64,000 nt of DNA from Cercis canadensis (GCA_003255065.1 QAOA01003650.1:349476-413475); one strand, 5' to 3'. Positions 35,775 to 48,065 are shown, counted from the stretch's first letter. Program-made: numbers and translations. Notes: a model not told the origin generated them from the sequence alone.

Positions 35775-36209
35775 TTAATATGGGGAAGAAGCAAGTAAAT
35801 GAACAGCTTCAGCACAGTTATTCCAAACATCAACACTCTTGGGGACAGTGATAGATTTGGTTGGTGCAAATTCAGGGGTGGAGACAATGACCTTCACTAA
35901 TTCATCATGGCACTTTCGCCCAATGTGCACAAGATTTTTACAACACTCCACGGAGATACTCTTGTCTGCATCTGTATTTTTGAATATGCCACCATAAACT
36001 TCTTCCCCACACTTCTCAGTAATTTTCTCACCACATTTGATCAAAAACTTCTCGTTTTTTTCTGAAACTGGTGCCAAATCCTCATCGGCGCTGGTCGGGG
36101 TTGGGGCTGGGGATGCTGTCTCTTCAGTTACGCGTGCTGCTGACACCATACCCATCCCAATAATCAGGATGGAGACCAACATTGTGATAAAGTTGCTAGA
36201 ACTTGCCAT
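35775..36209 (-). CDS. Prolamin-like secreted Cys-rich protein (DD11/ECA1-gametogenesis type)
   Basis: A 144-residue single-exon protein. I chose the ATG at 36207-36209 (MASSSNFITML) because it starts directly with a hydrophobic signal peptide (residues ~6-24, ending VSA-A). An upstream in-frame start at 36275 would add 22 basic residues unlike a signal peptide. The mature part has a Pro/Thr/Asp-rich stretch, then the prolamin-like (PF05617) region with six cysteines at 59, 67, 89, 90, 100 and 132, including the CC pair and the late WNNCAEAV cysteine. Family members such as DOWN-REGULATED IN DIF1 11 and egg-cell-secreted proteins are secreted and expressed in the female gametophyte; that role here is inferred from family. 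No neighbouring paralogue is in the window. Confidence 0.88.
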   Translation of the reverse strand: MASSSNFITMLVSILIIGMGMVSAARVTEETASPAPTPTSADEDLAPVSEKNEKFLIKCGEKITEKCGEEVYGGIFKNTDADKSISVECCKNLVHIGRKCHDELVKVIVSTPEFAPTKSITVPKSVDVWNNCAEAVHLLASSPY

Positions 36210-36417
36210 GGTGATAGTTATTGTGTTCTTTGAGAGTTTGAGTCTCTTTTTTGATGGTTTCAGACTTTGAGGCAAATTGCTGGGATGAATTTTGACTTTC
36301 TGATTGCCAAGGGGGGGGAGTCTTTAAATAGGTGGAACAAGGACCCTAAACCTATATAGCATTGGGATAACTTCTCTTAAGTTCAGTTCGATGAATCTTA
36401 AATATTTATATTTATGG

Positions 36418-36617
36418 GGATTCTATGATATTACATGAGTATGTCATACTACACTGACGTGACAAACATATATAATTTTTATATTTTATTGAATATAAAT
36501 ATAATTTATTTTATTTTTTTAAATAAATTTAAAAACAGCTAATTTATACACATGTCATTCTTATATTGGTTAATCTAATATAGTATGACATACTACATAA
36601 ATATAAAAAGTATCTAA
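36418..36617 (+). mobile_element. MITE family A, copy 1
   Basis: A ~200-bp AT-rich block begins GGATTCTATGATATTACAT with AGTATGTCATACTACACTGA and ends with TAGTATGACATACTACATAA then AAAGTATCTAAG. AGTATGTCATA and TATGACATACT form inverted repeats near the ends. Close copies lie at 37137-37297 and, inverted, at 41911-42109. It sits 0.2 kb upstream of the prolamin-like gene. Confidence 0.75.
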
Positions 36618-37136
36618 GAAACCTCCATTTGTTTAACGAAGAATTTACTCAAAACAGAAAACAAGAGGGAAGTTCTTTCTATGTTTCTGTCCGTTTTTCC
36701 TTTTTGTTCGTACCAGTATATTTCAGGTCAATAACTTATTTTTATTTTTTCAGTTTTGTTTGTGATATAACTAGGTCAACTTTCTGCCTATTCTTTTTGA
36801 CAAAAGAAACACACATACACATAAAAGATAAAAGATAATTATAGAATCCGTATCAAACAAAAAGATAATTGTTTAATCATGATAATGTACATATTTGATT
36901 AATATATTCAATTTTTTATATGAACGCTTCTTTTAGGGGATTGGAAATTTTTTACATATTCTCATAGCCTTACACAGGCACGCAAAATGATGGTGGATCT
37001 TGTATGTAGGTCTAACCAATAAAACTCACTGTTTATGCCTAGATGATGTAATATTGACAGAATATATAAGAATTTTTTTTTTTTTTGGCTGGTGACTACA
37101 AAATTTTTTCCTTTTGGGAGGCGTTTATCTCAACAG

Positions 37137-37297
37137 GAATTTTATGATACTACATAAGTATGTCATATCATATTGACGTAGTAAACATACGTAATTTATT
37201 TTATTTTTTCAAACAAACTTAAAAATAATTGATTTATACACATATTATTTGTACATTAGTTATTTTTATGTGATATAACATATTACATAAATACAAG
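37137..37297 (+). mobile_element. MITE family A, copy 2 (shorter)
   Basis: Same order as copy 1: TTTATGATACTACATAAGTA, GTCATATCATATTGACGTAG, ACATACGTAATTTATTTTAT, then a tail ACATATTACATAAATAC. It lacks about 40 bp of the central T/A-rich part. It lies upstream of the UPF0390 gene. Confidence 0.7.
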
Positions 37298-37389
37298 AAA
37301 ACTTTCTTTGGTTGAGGCCCAAAAGAACAAGCTTATAAGGTGTCATTGATATTTATGCATTATCGGCCTTGGTTGCAAAATATGGTTTA

Positions 37390-37429
37390 TGGGCCAAAAT
37401 GGCCCAAATCTCAGTAAAAAAATAGCCCA
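37390..37429 (+). promoter_or_regulatory. Site II (TGGGCC/GCCCA) cluster
   Basis: TGGGCC at 37390-37395, GGCCCA at 37401-37406 and GCCCA at 37425-37429 lie 117-156 bp before the UPF0390 ATG, with another GGCCCA near 37316. Site II elements bind TCP factors and mark promoters of growth and translation genes. Confidence 0.6.
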
Positions 37430-37498
37430 TCCACCGACCCAAACCTTACTTCACCGTCAAACAAATAAAGTTACCAATTCAAAAAGTGCAGACAAACT

Positions 37499-37511
37499 AA
37501 ACCCTAACCCT
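37499..37511 (+). promoter_or_regulatory. Telo-box in 5' leader
   Basis: AAACCCTAACCCT lies 35 bp before the ATG. Together with the site II cluster just upstream it makes the pairing typical of plant ribosomal and translation-related genes. Confidence 0.65.
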
Positions 37512-37545
37512 CGGAACTAGGAAGCAGAAGGAGAAGCAGAGAGAA

Positions 37546-38771
37546 ATGACGCAGAAAGCTAACCTCTTCAAGGGGCAAAAGACGAAGAAGTCAATCCCTC
37601 CCAATCGTCATGGGAAAGTTCCTAAGACTAAGAAAGGTATTGTCCATTCCTCGCTTTCTCTCTCTCTTTCTCTGTATATTATTTAGAATTTGCAAGAGCT
37701 GTTTATAATTGGCCACGGTTTTCGCAGGAAAGAAATTCGTGAAGCCATCCAAGTTTACACAGGATATGGATACTGATCGTGTAAGTTCCTTTAATTCCTC
37801 GCTCTCTGATTTTGATTGCTACTTGCTTTATTCTTACTGGGAAATTTGGGATGCGAATAACATTTTAAAGTTGACATTGCCCTATGTTCATCCTGGGTTT
37901 CTACTCAAAATTCCGGGAATATTATTATGATCAATAAATTGGATTTCTTTATAGGACAAAGTTAATTTTTTTAAATTGGGTTTCAGTGAGTCTGCAAATT
38001 TTCTCAACGATAGTAGTTTGCAGCCCTATTGAGGTCCTTGCTCTGCTTACAGTATCTGCACTCCATTTGTTTTATGATGGTGAAATGTTAAAGTAGCATG
38101 CATTAGGCCAATAAATTTTGATGAAAAAGATAGTGAATTTTACTTGCCACATTGAAGTCGGTGTTCATATATTATTAAGCTTTGCTTGCAGTGAAAGCTG
38201 GTTACTGGCTGTTTAAGGTTGTGCACTGGGTTCAGGTGAGGTAAAAATGGGAGGAATAGGATTGGAAAACATTCTTTATAGTTTATACTATGCCCAATTT
38301 TATGACTGTTGTTCTGAATCTTTCCAAAGAAGCCGGGGAAACTCTGGGTTTAGTTTTATGTGTGCTTTTCTTTTGGGAGTGGCGGGGGCCATATTCAATG
38401 ATGCAAAAAAGATTCATAAGTATTTATGTCTGGAAAATTATAGCATCGCCGTCTACTAAGTTAGGCTATTGGCATGAATGGGATAACATCAACTCAATAA
38501 GAAACCTGCACTCTGTAATCCTACTCCTGTTTCCTATGAGATTATTTATTTGAACCAATAGAGCCTGTCAGATCTGTTTTTCTTCCTATTTGTTATTGTT
38601 AATTGAAATTATTGACTTTTGTTTTCTGTTTGATTTTGGTTAAACCAGGAGTTGAGCAAATTTATTAACCACTGCAATGAGATTAAAGCAGCCACTGCTG
38701 CTAAGAAGGAAGGTGGCCAACTGACCATAGTTAAACCGCCTCTAGAGTCTACAAGTGGTGCAAAGAAATAG
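37546..38771 (+). CDS. UPF0390 / DUF2462 small basic protein (L10K homologue), three exons
   Basis: Exons 37546-37636, 37728-37780 and 38649-38771 encode 88 residues. The N-terminal half is very Lys-rich (KGQKTKKSIPPNRHGKVPKT, KKGKKFVKPSKF), the middle has a short helix (ELSKFINHCNEIKAATAAKK) and the end is GGQLTIVKPP plus a short tail. This is the layout of the UPF0390 (DUF2462) family, which includes human C19orf53/L10K. The family is conserved in eukaryotes and probably nuclear or nucleolar; its function is unproven. A telo-box and site II elements upstream suggest co-regulation with ribosome biogenesis genes. Splice borders are GT-AG and frame is continuous. Confidence 0.88.
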
Positions 38772-39691
38772 TTAATGGCATTAAGGATAGTTTTGTTAGC
38801 AGAGCATATTTTGTGACGCTACGTTGTATTAAAGCCACTTTTGTGAAGTGTGAAAGTCATTTTGATGCTGCGGTCTTTCTTTGCCTAGAGGATAGTCTGG
38901 AATATATGGTCATAATTTCTCCATTTCTTCTCCTCTTTCTTCTGGGCTTTGGGGGCTGGCATGGCATATTGTAGATTTCATACCATCAATACTTGACTGT
39001 GGTTATTGAGGAAGTTTTGATGTACGTGTTTCCTCAGCAAAGAAATTTGTATTAACTTATCGGTGTCCTTCATATACTTTACTCCCCTCATCCCTACTTC
39101 TCCTGTCTATTTGTGTTGGTGAGCCCTGTATAGGTATCAAATCCACCTTATTTCTCTAGAAAAAAGTGCATTTTTGACAACTTAGCTGTCAGGTTAGATC
39201 ATTTGTATTTACATTTTGTGTAAATTACAATCATTCAGCGGATAGGATAGTTGATTGGCCGTTAGGTGCCTTCCAAGGAGAATTTTTTCTGTAATAAAAC
39301 AGAAAATAGAGAAAGGGAAAAGTTTACTGGTTCATCTTGGATTTGGAAGCTGTGTCTACAAATTTAAAAGAAGTTTGGATCCTTCTTGGAAAGAATTTTG
39401 TTGCCAATTGACTCCACTTTTCTTTTGAATGAGAGTTTTGGTTGACCAGATGTTAAATTGGATATCTTGTTCTAGTTGATAACTTAATTTCTCACATATT
39501 TACAATTTCCAGAACCCAGAAAAGTGATAAGAGATCGTTATTATCTCTAATTTCCTCATGGTGATGAAAACATTAGTATCTCTTGTTTAGTTATATTGAA
39601 ACGTGGAAACCCTGAGAATATTTTTCACCCCATTTTCTCCTAAATTCTTTCTCCTTTTTTTCTCTTTGAATGCGAAGAAATGTTTATCAAG

Positions 39692-40290
39692 TGATGATCT
39701 CTTGGCACCTTGTAGGAGATCACAAGCAGAATTTGCATTCCAACAACAATATGGATCAAGTGTTACTTAAGCCTATCATTACTCAACATCTCATTATCTT
39801 TTGTCGCGCGATGCCGAAGCTTCAACTTGTTACCATACACCATCATCTATGGAGCCTTATGGCTAACAGATGATGCAAAAGGAAGAATATTGAAGAAGAA
39901 TGAGAATAAGTACTCTATCATCCATGGCCTCATCCTCTTGCATCTATGCAAGTTAAGAGTTGAAGAGGAGAAACAAATTATTTTCCAAAGNTGATGATCT
40001 CTTGGCACCTTGTAGGAGATCACAAGTAGAATTTGCATTCCAACAACAATATGGATCAACTGTTACTTAAGCCTATCATTACTCAACATCTCATTATCTT
40101 TCGCTGCGCGATGCCGAAGCTTCAACTTGTTACCATACACCATCATCTATGGAGCCTTATGGCTAACAGATGATGCAAAAGGAAGAATATTGAAGAAGAA
40201 TGAGAATAAGTACTCTATCATCCATGGCCTCATCCTCTTGCATCTATGCAAGTTAAGAGTTGAAGAGGAGAAACAAATTATTTTCCAAAG
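39692..40290. repeat. 299-bp direct duplication around a single N (assembly artefact likely)
   Basis: 39692-39990 and 39992-40290 match with only a handful of substitutions (for example AAGCAGAAT/AAGTAGAAT and AAGTGTTAC/AACTGTTAC) and are separated only by the N at 39991. It is best explained by unmerged overlapping contigs, perhaps allelic. Confidence 0.85.
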
Positions 40291-41910
40291 AAGCAGCCAG
40301 TGTTTCATTATTAAGATGCTAGACAATGCAAATAATGGGATTAAATAAGCAACTTACCCAAGTTAGTTAACATATTTTTGGTCATAATTAAGTCTACATT
40401 CTAAAATCAGGGAACATATTTTTTTGATAAACACTTTGCAATAGTCCATTTAAATTTTTCCTATTAAATCTTAATTGTAAAACTCAATTAGTATAAAAAG
40501 TGATGTAAAAAGAATGATGTGAGATTATCATTTTTCATATGACATCATAGCAAAACTTGCATGTACAACCTTAATTTTTTTAAAACTGTAAACTCTAGAA
40601 TTGCCAAGAAAAAAATCCTATCATCTGGAAAAATGCGGCAAGGGTTTGAAGTTTGATGGTTGATATTATATATTGGGAGCAATACCTCAAATTGATTATC
40701 AACATCTTTTATAATATGTAACTAATTGTATATCCGTGCAATACACTGGCATCTAAAGTAGAATAAAAAAAAAACACATAAAGAAAAAGAAGAAAAACAT
40801 AAAAATAAAAGTAAAAATAATATTTATAAATAATTTTACTTGTAAAAAATTAAATTTTTTTAAATTAATTTAAAGATATTGTGATTGATAACATATTTAT
40901 ATAAAAGAAAAGTTGAGTTGAGTTGGATCCACGTCACCCAATCTCATTCCAACCCCACCAATTCTTTGTCTCGTTTCCACTGACTAAACACTAAAACGGG
41001 AGAAGTGCAACCCGTGTTAAATTGCCCAATTAAAAAAGGAAGGGCTTGAGGGATATTTTTATAAATTTGTAGCCACGTGTACCACTTGTATTTTTTCAGT
41101 GCCTGACACACGTGCTTCAACGTATAAATAATTTTATGCTTTTACACACTACTTAATCTTATATTATATTATATTTGAAGTGACAAAATTTAAATAATAA
41201 AAAAAGTTTAAATAGATTAAGTGAGAATTAAATTGTACCAATTATTTCAATACGACAAAATTATCTTTTTTACATTCATGTATCTCTATTTTTTTAAAAT
41301 ATGTAATTAATCTTTGTTCGAAATAACAGTAGTAATTAATAAATTTTTTTTAATAAGTATAAAGATTCAAACTCAAAATTTTTAATCTAAAATACTTTAG
41401 AGCTCAACTTACGTTTACTTAATCAACAAGTAAGAAAAAATTGTTTATAAACATTATTCATTTGGATTTCATTGGGCTAACTTAAATTTTACATGATTAC
41501 ATTAAAATTTTTTTTCCAACAATTCAAATAGAATATTAATATATCAACAAGAACTTGATTGAACAATGACCTCATATTTGAGTTTGAGACAATAAAAATA
41601 ATTTATTAATAAAATATTTTATGTGAGTCATATCTTTAATTATAGCAGAATTTAACGAATTTCCAAATATTATTCTACCAGAAAAAGAATAGACCAGTAA
41701 TATGAGATATATCATGTGCAGTTAGTGTCTCTGCCTTTCTGGTATTCCCTACACTAATAATTAGAGTCTAGTACAATTACGTGGGTGGGGCGCGCACACA
41801 ATAGTCCGAGCCTATCTCCAAATTCGTTTTTCAAATCCTGTTTCCATCTCATACTTGTCGTCCACAGTTTCGGAGTTTTTTTTTTTTTTGTTATTTTAAG
41901 AGATTTTTTT

Positions 41911-42109
41911 TAGATACTTTTAATATTTATATAGTATGTCATATTATATAAAAATAATCAATAAATGAATGACATGTGTACAAATTAATTATTTTTAAAT
42001 TTGTTTAAAAAATTAAATAAATTATATTTTATATATAATAAAATATAAAAATTATGTATGACTGCCACGTCAGTGTAGTATGATATACTTACGTAGTATC
42101 ATAGAATCC
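41911..42109 (-). mobile_element. MITE family A, copy 3 (inverted)
   Basis: The reverse complement reads GGATTCTATGATACTAC, then ATCATACTACACTGACGTGG, ACATGTCATTC and a tail AAAAGTATCTA. It is collinear with the copy at 36418-36617 along nearly its whole length. Confidence 0.75.
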
Positions 42110-43056
42110 TTTTTTTTTTAACATTGCTTAATTGGAGAGATAAATATAAAGGCAAATTATTTGGCAAATTGAGTAATAAAATGTAGTTCAACGAGTTATT
42201 TAATAAAATTATATATTTTTAATAATTTTATTTAGAAAACTAAATGTAATTCTAAGATTCACACTATTTTAAAGTAGAATCACGTTATATTATAATATGA
42301 TCTTTGAAGTCATACTATTTATAAAATAACGTGATTTATTTTTTTTGTATGTTTATTAATAATTTAATTAAAGTTATCTCAAATTAATAAAAAAATTTCA
42401 AATCATCCAATTTACATAAATACTTTACAAAATTATATTTTTTTAATCATTTTGCCAAATTATCCATTTTCATTGAGACTTGATAAAATTAGATAAGCAT
42501 AGATTATTGTTTTAAAAATTACATAAATTTTCTTTATTTTACATTTTAGATAACAAATACTTGCATGTTTTATTCATAATTTATATAAATATATTTTCAG
42601 TTAAACTACATAAACTTAAGAGCAATAAGTGGCAATAGGAGTTGATAAACTTAAACTGCTTGCTGTGCAAACGGCCTTCGAAGCAAGAACAAGATAAAAA
42701 AGGACAGAAGATAACGGTCAAAGGAAAGTACCAAGTTTAATTAAGTAACAGCACACAAATTAAAGATGATCACATCTAATTTGCTGTTTTCGTACCTCGA
42801 AGGTCCTTTACGCGACTTGGAACTTTTATTTTTATTTTTATTAAAAAAAATATTATTTATTTTATAAGTTAGGTGGTGGGGTACCTATAACTTTATGCAT
42901 ACGTGTCTATACTTTTCTTGTGGAATCTAGAGTCAATCCCATTCTTCGTCGTCGTCATCAACAGTACCCTTGAAATCTCAGCCGTTCATTTCATCATCAC
43001 AGATTCTATCTCTTTTTACGGTGGACCTCACGCAGGTAATCCATAACTCCCATTTC

Positions 43057-43062
43057 CACGTG
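43057..43062. promoter_or_regulatory. G-box CACGTG
   Basis: CCACGTG lies about 265 bp before the CTL ATG. A second G-box is at 43155-43160. Candidate bZIP/bHLH sites; function is inferred. Confidence 0.4.
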
Positions 43063-43154
43063 CTTTGTTTTTTTCTGATATATGCGGTGGCAGTTCCGCA
43101 ACCATTGGTGAGTGTGGCCACGCGCTGTTGTAACATGTTGGCGATTTCTTAATA

Positions 43155-43160
43155 CACGTG
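43155..43160. promoter_or_regulatory. G-box CACGTG (in ACACGTGG, ABRE-like)
   Basis: ACACGTGGGTCC lies about 165 bp before the CTL ATG. The core with flanking GG fits an ABA-responsive element. Confidence 0.4.
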
Positions 43161-43325
43161 GGTCCAACGTAGTATGATCCTCTGAGGTCTGGTGTAAGGC
43201 CAAGTGAAAATAACAGGCAATGCCTGTAAGATCATAGAATCCGCCCGCCAGAAAGAGGAAAAAAAAACATTCCAGAGGACAACACCACCACCATCGCCGT
43301 CGTAGCCGCCGCCACCGTCACTTAA

Positions 43326-46030
43326 ATGGGTGCTGAAGAACCTGTAAGCTAAAGATTTCAACTTTTATATTTTTCTGTGAATTTGAGGTTTATTTCTAAA
43401 AAGGGGTGTCGTTTTTATCTTAAAGTTTGAATTTTTTTTGGGTTCAATGGTGATGGTAGGTGATGGAGAGAGAAAATGAAGGGGAAGGTGAAGTCACACA
43501 GGGGAATGCAAAGGAGGAGGAGAAGGATTTGGAGAAAGGGGAAGTGAGTTTTGAAGAGAAAGTGATTCATGGTGATAATCATGGTGAAAATCACAATGAC
43601 CATGAAGAATTTCAGCTCTCAAGGTTCAATAGGTTGAATCCCACTAACCCTTTGAGGATTGTGGTTAATAGTGCTAACAGAGTTGCAACACCTTCTCCTG
43701 CTCAATCTCACCGTTCTCAGCCTCGTTCTACTCCTCCTGCTCAATCTCACCATTCTCAGCCTCGTTCTACTCCAACCCCACAAGAAGTAAGATTTTTCTG
43801 TTACTTTTACAGAGAAATGACCTTTTCAAGTCAATTACTTTTAAGGAGTTTACGTTTGTGTTAAGGATTACATGGAATTCTTCAATCTTTTATAATCTTC
43901 CCAGTTATATCTTATACATTTAATATTCAAACTCTTAATCTCAATTAAAACAGTATGTTTAATATCTTTTTTATTAAATGAATGGTAAACTTTCTCTGTC
44001 ACTTATTTATGGTAAATTATTGCAAGATTCTCAGATGATTATTCTTAGCTTTTCTGGGATTCTCTTTCTTTTTCAGCATCAATCGGTAACACTGAATTCC
44101 AGAAGATATACCAACAGAATATCCCTATTTATTTTCCTTGTCCACATGTTTTTGGCTGTTGCACTGGTTTGTTTTCTTGTGTTCAAGGCAGCACAAGGGC
44201 TACTCCAAGCATCGAATTCTTCTATTAAAAGGAAGGAGAAAAGGGTGTTACATTATTTTCTACCTCAAGTGGAAGCTGCATCTCTTATGAGCATTATCCT
44301 TGCATTTACATGGCAAAAGGCACTCAGGAAATGGCCTACATTTATGGTTCATTTCATACTATGGTGCTCTTTTTTGATGTCTCTCTCTGCTGGAATTCTT
44401 CTTATTTGCTTCCAAAAACCTCCCACCGATGGCGTTGGAGTATGTTTTATTGCTTTTGCGATAGGCAATGGCTTATATGCTTGTTGGGTTAGTCATCGGA
44501 TTAAGTTTTGTTGTAAGGTGTTGAGTTTGTCACTTCAACCTGCATCCAAATTCCCTGATTTGAATCGACCCACTTATTTTATGCTCGTGGCCGGATTCTT
44601 GTGGAATTCTCTATGGATTTTAGCTGTGATTGGAGCCTTAAACTTCTACTTTCCCCCGTTGGTCATCATTGTATTGGTGTTGAGCTTGTGTTGGACCACA
44701 GAGGTCATGAGGAATGTTGTTAATATAACTGTTAGCAGGGTTATTGCCTTGTATTATCTTAGAGGAATGCAATCAAGCACTCAATTTTGCTTGCTCAGAG
44801 CAGTGACCAGGAATCTTGGAAGTGCTTGTCTGGGGTCTATCTTTGTTCCATCAATCGAAGCATTAAGGATTGTTGCCCGGGCTCTGAATTTGCTCGAGGG
44901 AGAAGACGAGTTCATGTTTTGCTGTGCTCATTGTTGTCTCAGAGTCATGGACTCCATCTTCAGAAATGGCAATAGCTGGGCCTATGTACAGGTAACTTCA
45001 TACATAACTAATTGGCACATACTATTGCAACTTACATATAACAGACTATCTAGTATCTACTGCTTTGGATAATTTCGAGTTATCGTTAAGAACAATTAAT
45101 CTCACACTTTTGTTCAAGTTAAATTCTTTTGGATAGCGTATAGATAACGCTTAGATGGTTTTAAGATTCAGAACAATGAAATGTGCATTTGTTCTTTTCT
45201 ATAGTTGAGTTTTTAACATTAAAATTTATCTGCATACATACGTTCTTTTTAGTATATCTGATATGCTTTGGGTATTTTCTTCTCTGGTCCCTATTTGCTT
45301 GTCATAACTTTTGTCTTTATTTTTGTTGTCATGAATTGATTATAGAGCAATCACTATCTGAAGGCTCCTTGTCAATGTGGTCCTTCCCATTTTTCTTTAT
45401 TTATACTCATCATGAGGAATTTGTGGTTTGAAACTAATTATTTACTAATGAGATTTGTTTTTATCTTGGAATCCATTTTCACAGATAGCCGCGTACGGAA
45501 AAGGTTTTGTGATGGCATCACAAGACACTTGGGCCCTCTTTGAGAAGGAAAAGATGGAAGTAATTGTGGATTCTGATATAACCAGCTCAATTTGCTTCCT
45601 CACCGGCGTTTGCAGTGGCTCCATCTGTGTCATTGTGGTGGCTGCTTGGACCGCAAAAGTACACCAAAGTTTCACAGCCACCCTATCCCTCCTAACATTC
45701 TTCATTGGATACCTTTTGGTTGGTAGCCCTTATTTGACCACTTTAATTATTACATTCTTTAGTTCATAATGCATAACTAGCATGTGATCAACTCTCTTAT
45801 ATTTTAATCTATTGCCAAAGGCATCTAATTAACATAATAATATAATGACACTGCAGACGAGGATCGCCATGGCATTGCCCCATGCCTGTGTCAGCTGTTA
45901 CTATGTGTGTTATGCAGAGAACCCAGAGAACAGATTGTTTGATAAAACGATTAAGGACCGCCTAGACCTATTAAACTCCCGCCGGGATGTGACGGTGCCT
46001 ACACCGCGAGTACGGCGGGAATTACGATGA
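43326..46030 (+). CDS. Choline transporter-like (CTL/PNS1, SLC44-type) membrane protein, five exons
   Basis: Exons 43326-43343, 43460-43786, 44077-44991, 45485-45718 and 45857-46030 encode 555 residues with GT-AG borders. The first exon is only six codons (MGAEEP) and is supported by its donor and by frame. Residues ~7-125 are a hydrophilic, acidic then Ser/Pro/Gln-rich N-terminal tail holding a 13-residue tandem repeat. About ten hydrophobic spans follow (for example ISLFIFLVHMFLAVALVCFL, PPLVIIVLVLSLC, SICFLTGVCSGSICVIVVAA). Family motifs include TAEVMRN-like TTEVMRNVVNITVSRVIALY, AYGKGFVMASQDTWALFE and the C-terminal CYAENPEN with short basic tail. This is the layout of plant plasma-membrane choline transporter family proteins. 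Choline transport by this subgroup is inferred, not shown. Confidence 0.92.
43697..43774 (+). repeat. 39-bp in-frame coding tandem repeat
   Basis: Two head-to-tail 39-bp units encode PAQSHRSQPRSTP and PAQSHHSQPRSTP in the CTL N-terminal tail. They differ at about one base, which suggests recent slippage or unequal exchange. Confidence 0.9.
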
Positions 46031-48065
46031 GTTACTGCATAATCTTTTTTTTTTTTTTTTTTTTTCATACAGTGTACAGATTCGTGGTCAAGCAAGGAGG
46101 CTTCAAGATGTACCATAATTGTGGTAGAACCAAGTGGGTTGGAGTCAAGTTACCCAGAGGAAGTGGTTTTGTTGGGAATGAACTTATTGAGTAAATGGGT
46201 ATTTGAATAATCAAGGGCACCAAGGCAAAGTGCCTTGTGGTCCACTCCACTGCTCCTGTCCATGTAATATAATATTTTGCATATACTTTTGGGATATTCC
46301 AGAAGGTGAAGTTCCCATCATTAACAAATCAGTTGAAGCCACCATTTTTTTTTTTTTTTTAATTTATTCCCTGTAACAAACTCTATTATTTTTAATGAAG
46401 ATTTCCCATCTCGTATATGCAATCTGACTTCATCTTATTAATCAAATAATGGATGGAACAAGTCATGTTGGATTAGGTTAAATTAAAAAAAAAAAAAAAA
46501 GGAAAATATGACAAGTTGATGCTTATTTCATTTTCAGTTATCAAATCACTATCTTTGTTTTTTCCCCAACAAATCAGTGTCTTTTATTTTCATAAATTTT
46601 CATTAAGTGCCTTGCATGTGGCGGCAGAGGCATTGTTCTCAACAAAGAAAATGGTCGAAAGAGGCTGTTAAATTCTGTATATTGTTGTTGTTGTTAATTA
46701 GTATTTTTTTTTTTTTGCTAAAATTTTGAGTTCAAACACGGAACTCGTTTAGTTAATTAATATTATTTATATCATTATTAATATTTTCATACAAATGATT
46801 TTTTTTTGGATGGAATCAACAAACTAATGATTCAACTAATTAGAAAGGTTGATGCAAATTAAAAAAAAAAAAAAAAAGATGGAAAGAGGAAGAAGGAGCT
46901 AACTGAAAAATGAGGTGACCAAATTAATATTTGTTATGTGCATATTAGGTTAGACTTCTTTGGAGAACCAAGCAGAAGATATGGGATAAGATATGTATCT
47001 GTACCCAAATCATGTTTTAAATTATGGGTTGAGGGGACCATTTTATGATTATCCATCTATGTACGTAGCTTCACATCTTAAATTTTCTCTATTGGATTGT
47101 GTGTTACTTTAATTTGAAAGTCTAGCTAGAAAAAGGAAACAAATGTGAGTATAATTTGAAGACATGTGGATCTTATCTTTCCTTCAATAGCTTTTACTAT
47201 TCCTTATATAACAGAAGTTGCTAGAATTAAATAGAATTTTAATTGAATTACAAATAACTTAGTCAATTTGAGAAAAATTCAAAGTCAAAGAGATACTATC
47301 CACGAAATTTTTTACTAACCTCAAATTCCAGAAGTCCCATTAATTTTGGTTCTATTGCATATTCATCTCTGTTATCAATAAAAATAAAATTAATTTTTGT
47401 AATTAATTATATATTAAAAATCCTAAACTTTCTTACTATATACAATACACATATAAAATTTTAATTTTAATTTTCTAAATTCATGCACAAATATGTTTTA
47501 TCCTTTTCTAATTTCCTCTCCATCATCTTTCTACTTATTTAAATATTTTCGTCATGCAAAGTTAGTCAAAAAAAGATGATTCATGATAGTCTCTTCCCCT
47601 TTTCCTTTCTTCTTGCCTCGAGGCTCCTTGAAACTTGAAAGTAGTTTGGAAGTAGACAATAATAGCAGTGGTAAAACGGTAAAAGACTTGTGTTACTTAT
47701 AGATAGGTCATAGAACTTTATTGCACGTTTCTCCCTCCTTCTTAAAAGGAATTTCATTGACCAAAAGTAAAGAAAAGAACTGTGTTGGCAAATGCACGCT
47801 TAATCATAGAATTACAACCCCAAGAATAGATAATCAATTAGGGGAATTTGAATTACACCAGCTTCGTTTTTGCTAATTTTTTTACAATTTATAATAGATT
47901 TGTAGGTAAAAATAATATATATATATATATATATATATATGTCATTTATAGCCATTCCTAATGCCTTGTTTGTTATAGAAAATGACATAATTTATACAAG
48001 GTTTAAATGTATTACAAGTTTTTATAGTTTGGACAAATTTTGAATAAGTTTTTTATAATTTTTTT

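Larger units (their letters stand above)
38772..43325. other. AT-rich intergenic region between UPF0390 and CTL genes
   Basis: It contains the UPF0390 3' UTR, the N-separated 299-bp duplication (39692-40290), MITE family A copy 3 (41911-42109) and two G-boxes near the CTL start. No other gene was recognised. Short frames in the duplication have no known similarity. Confidence 0.6.

Noticed and set aside
39670..40348. Two similar short proteins near 39.7-40.3 kb as a tandem gene pair
   Set aside because: They come from the N-separated assembly duplication and have no recognisable domain.
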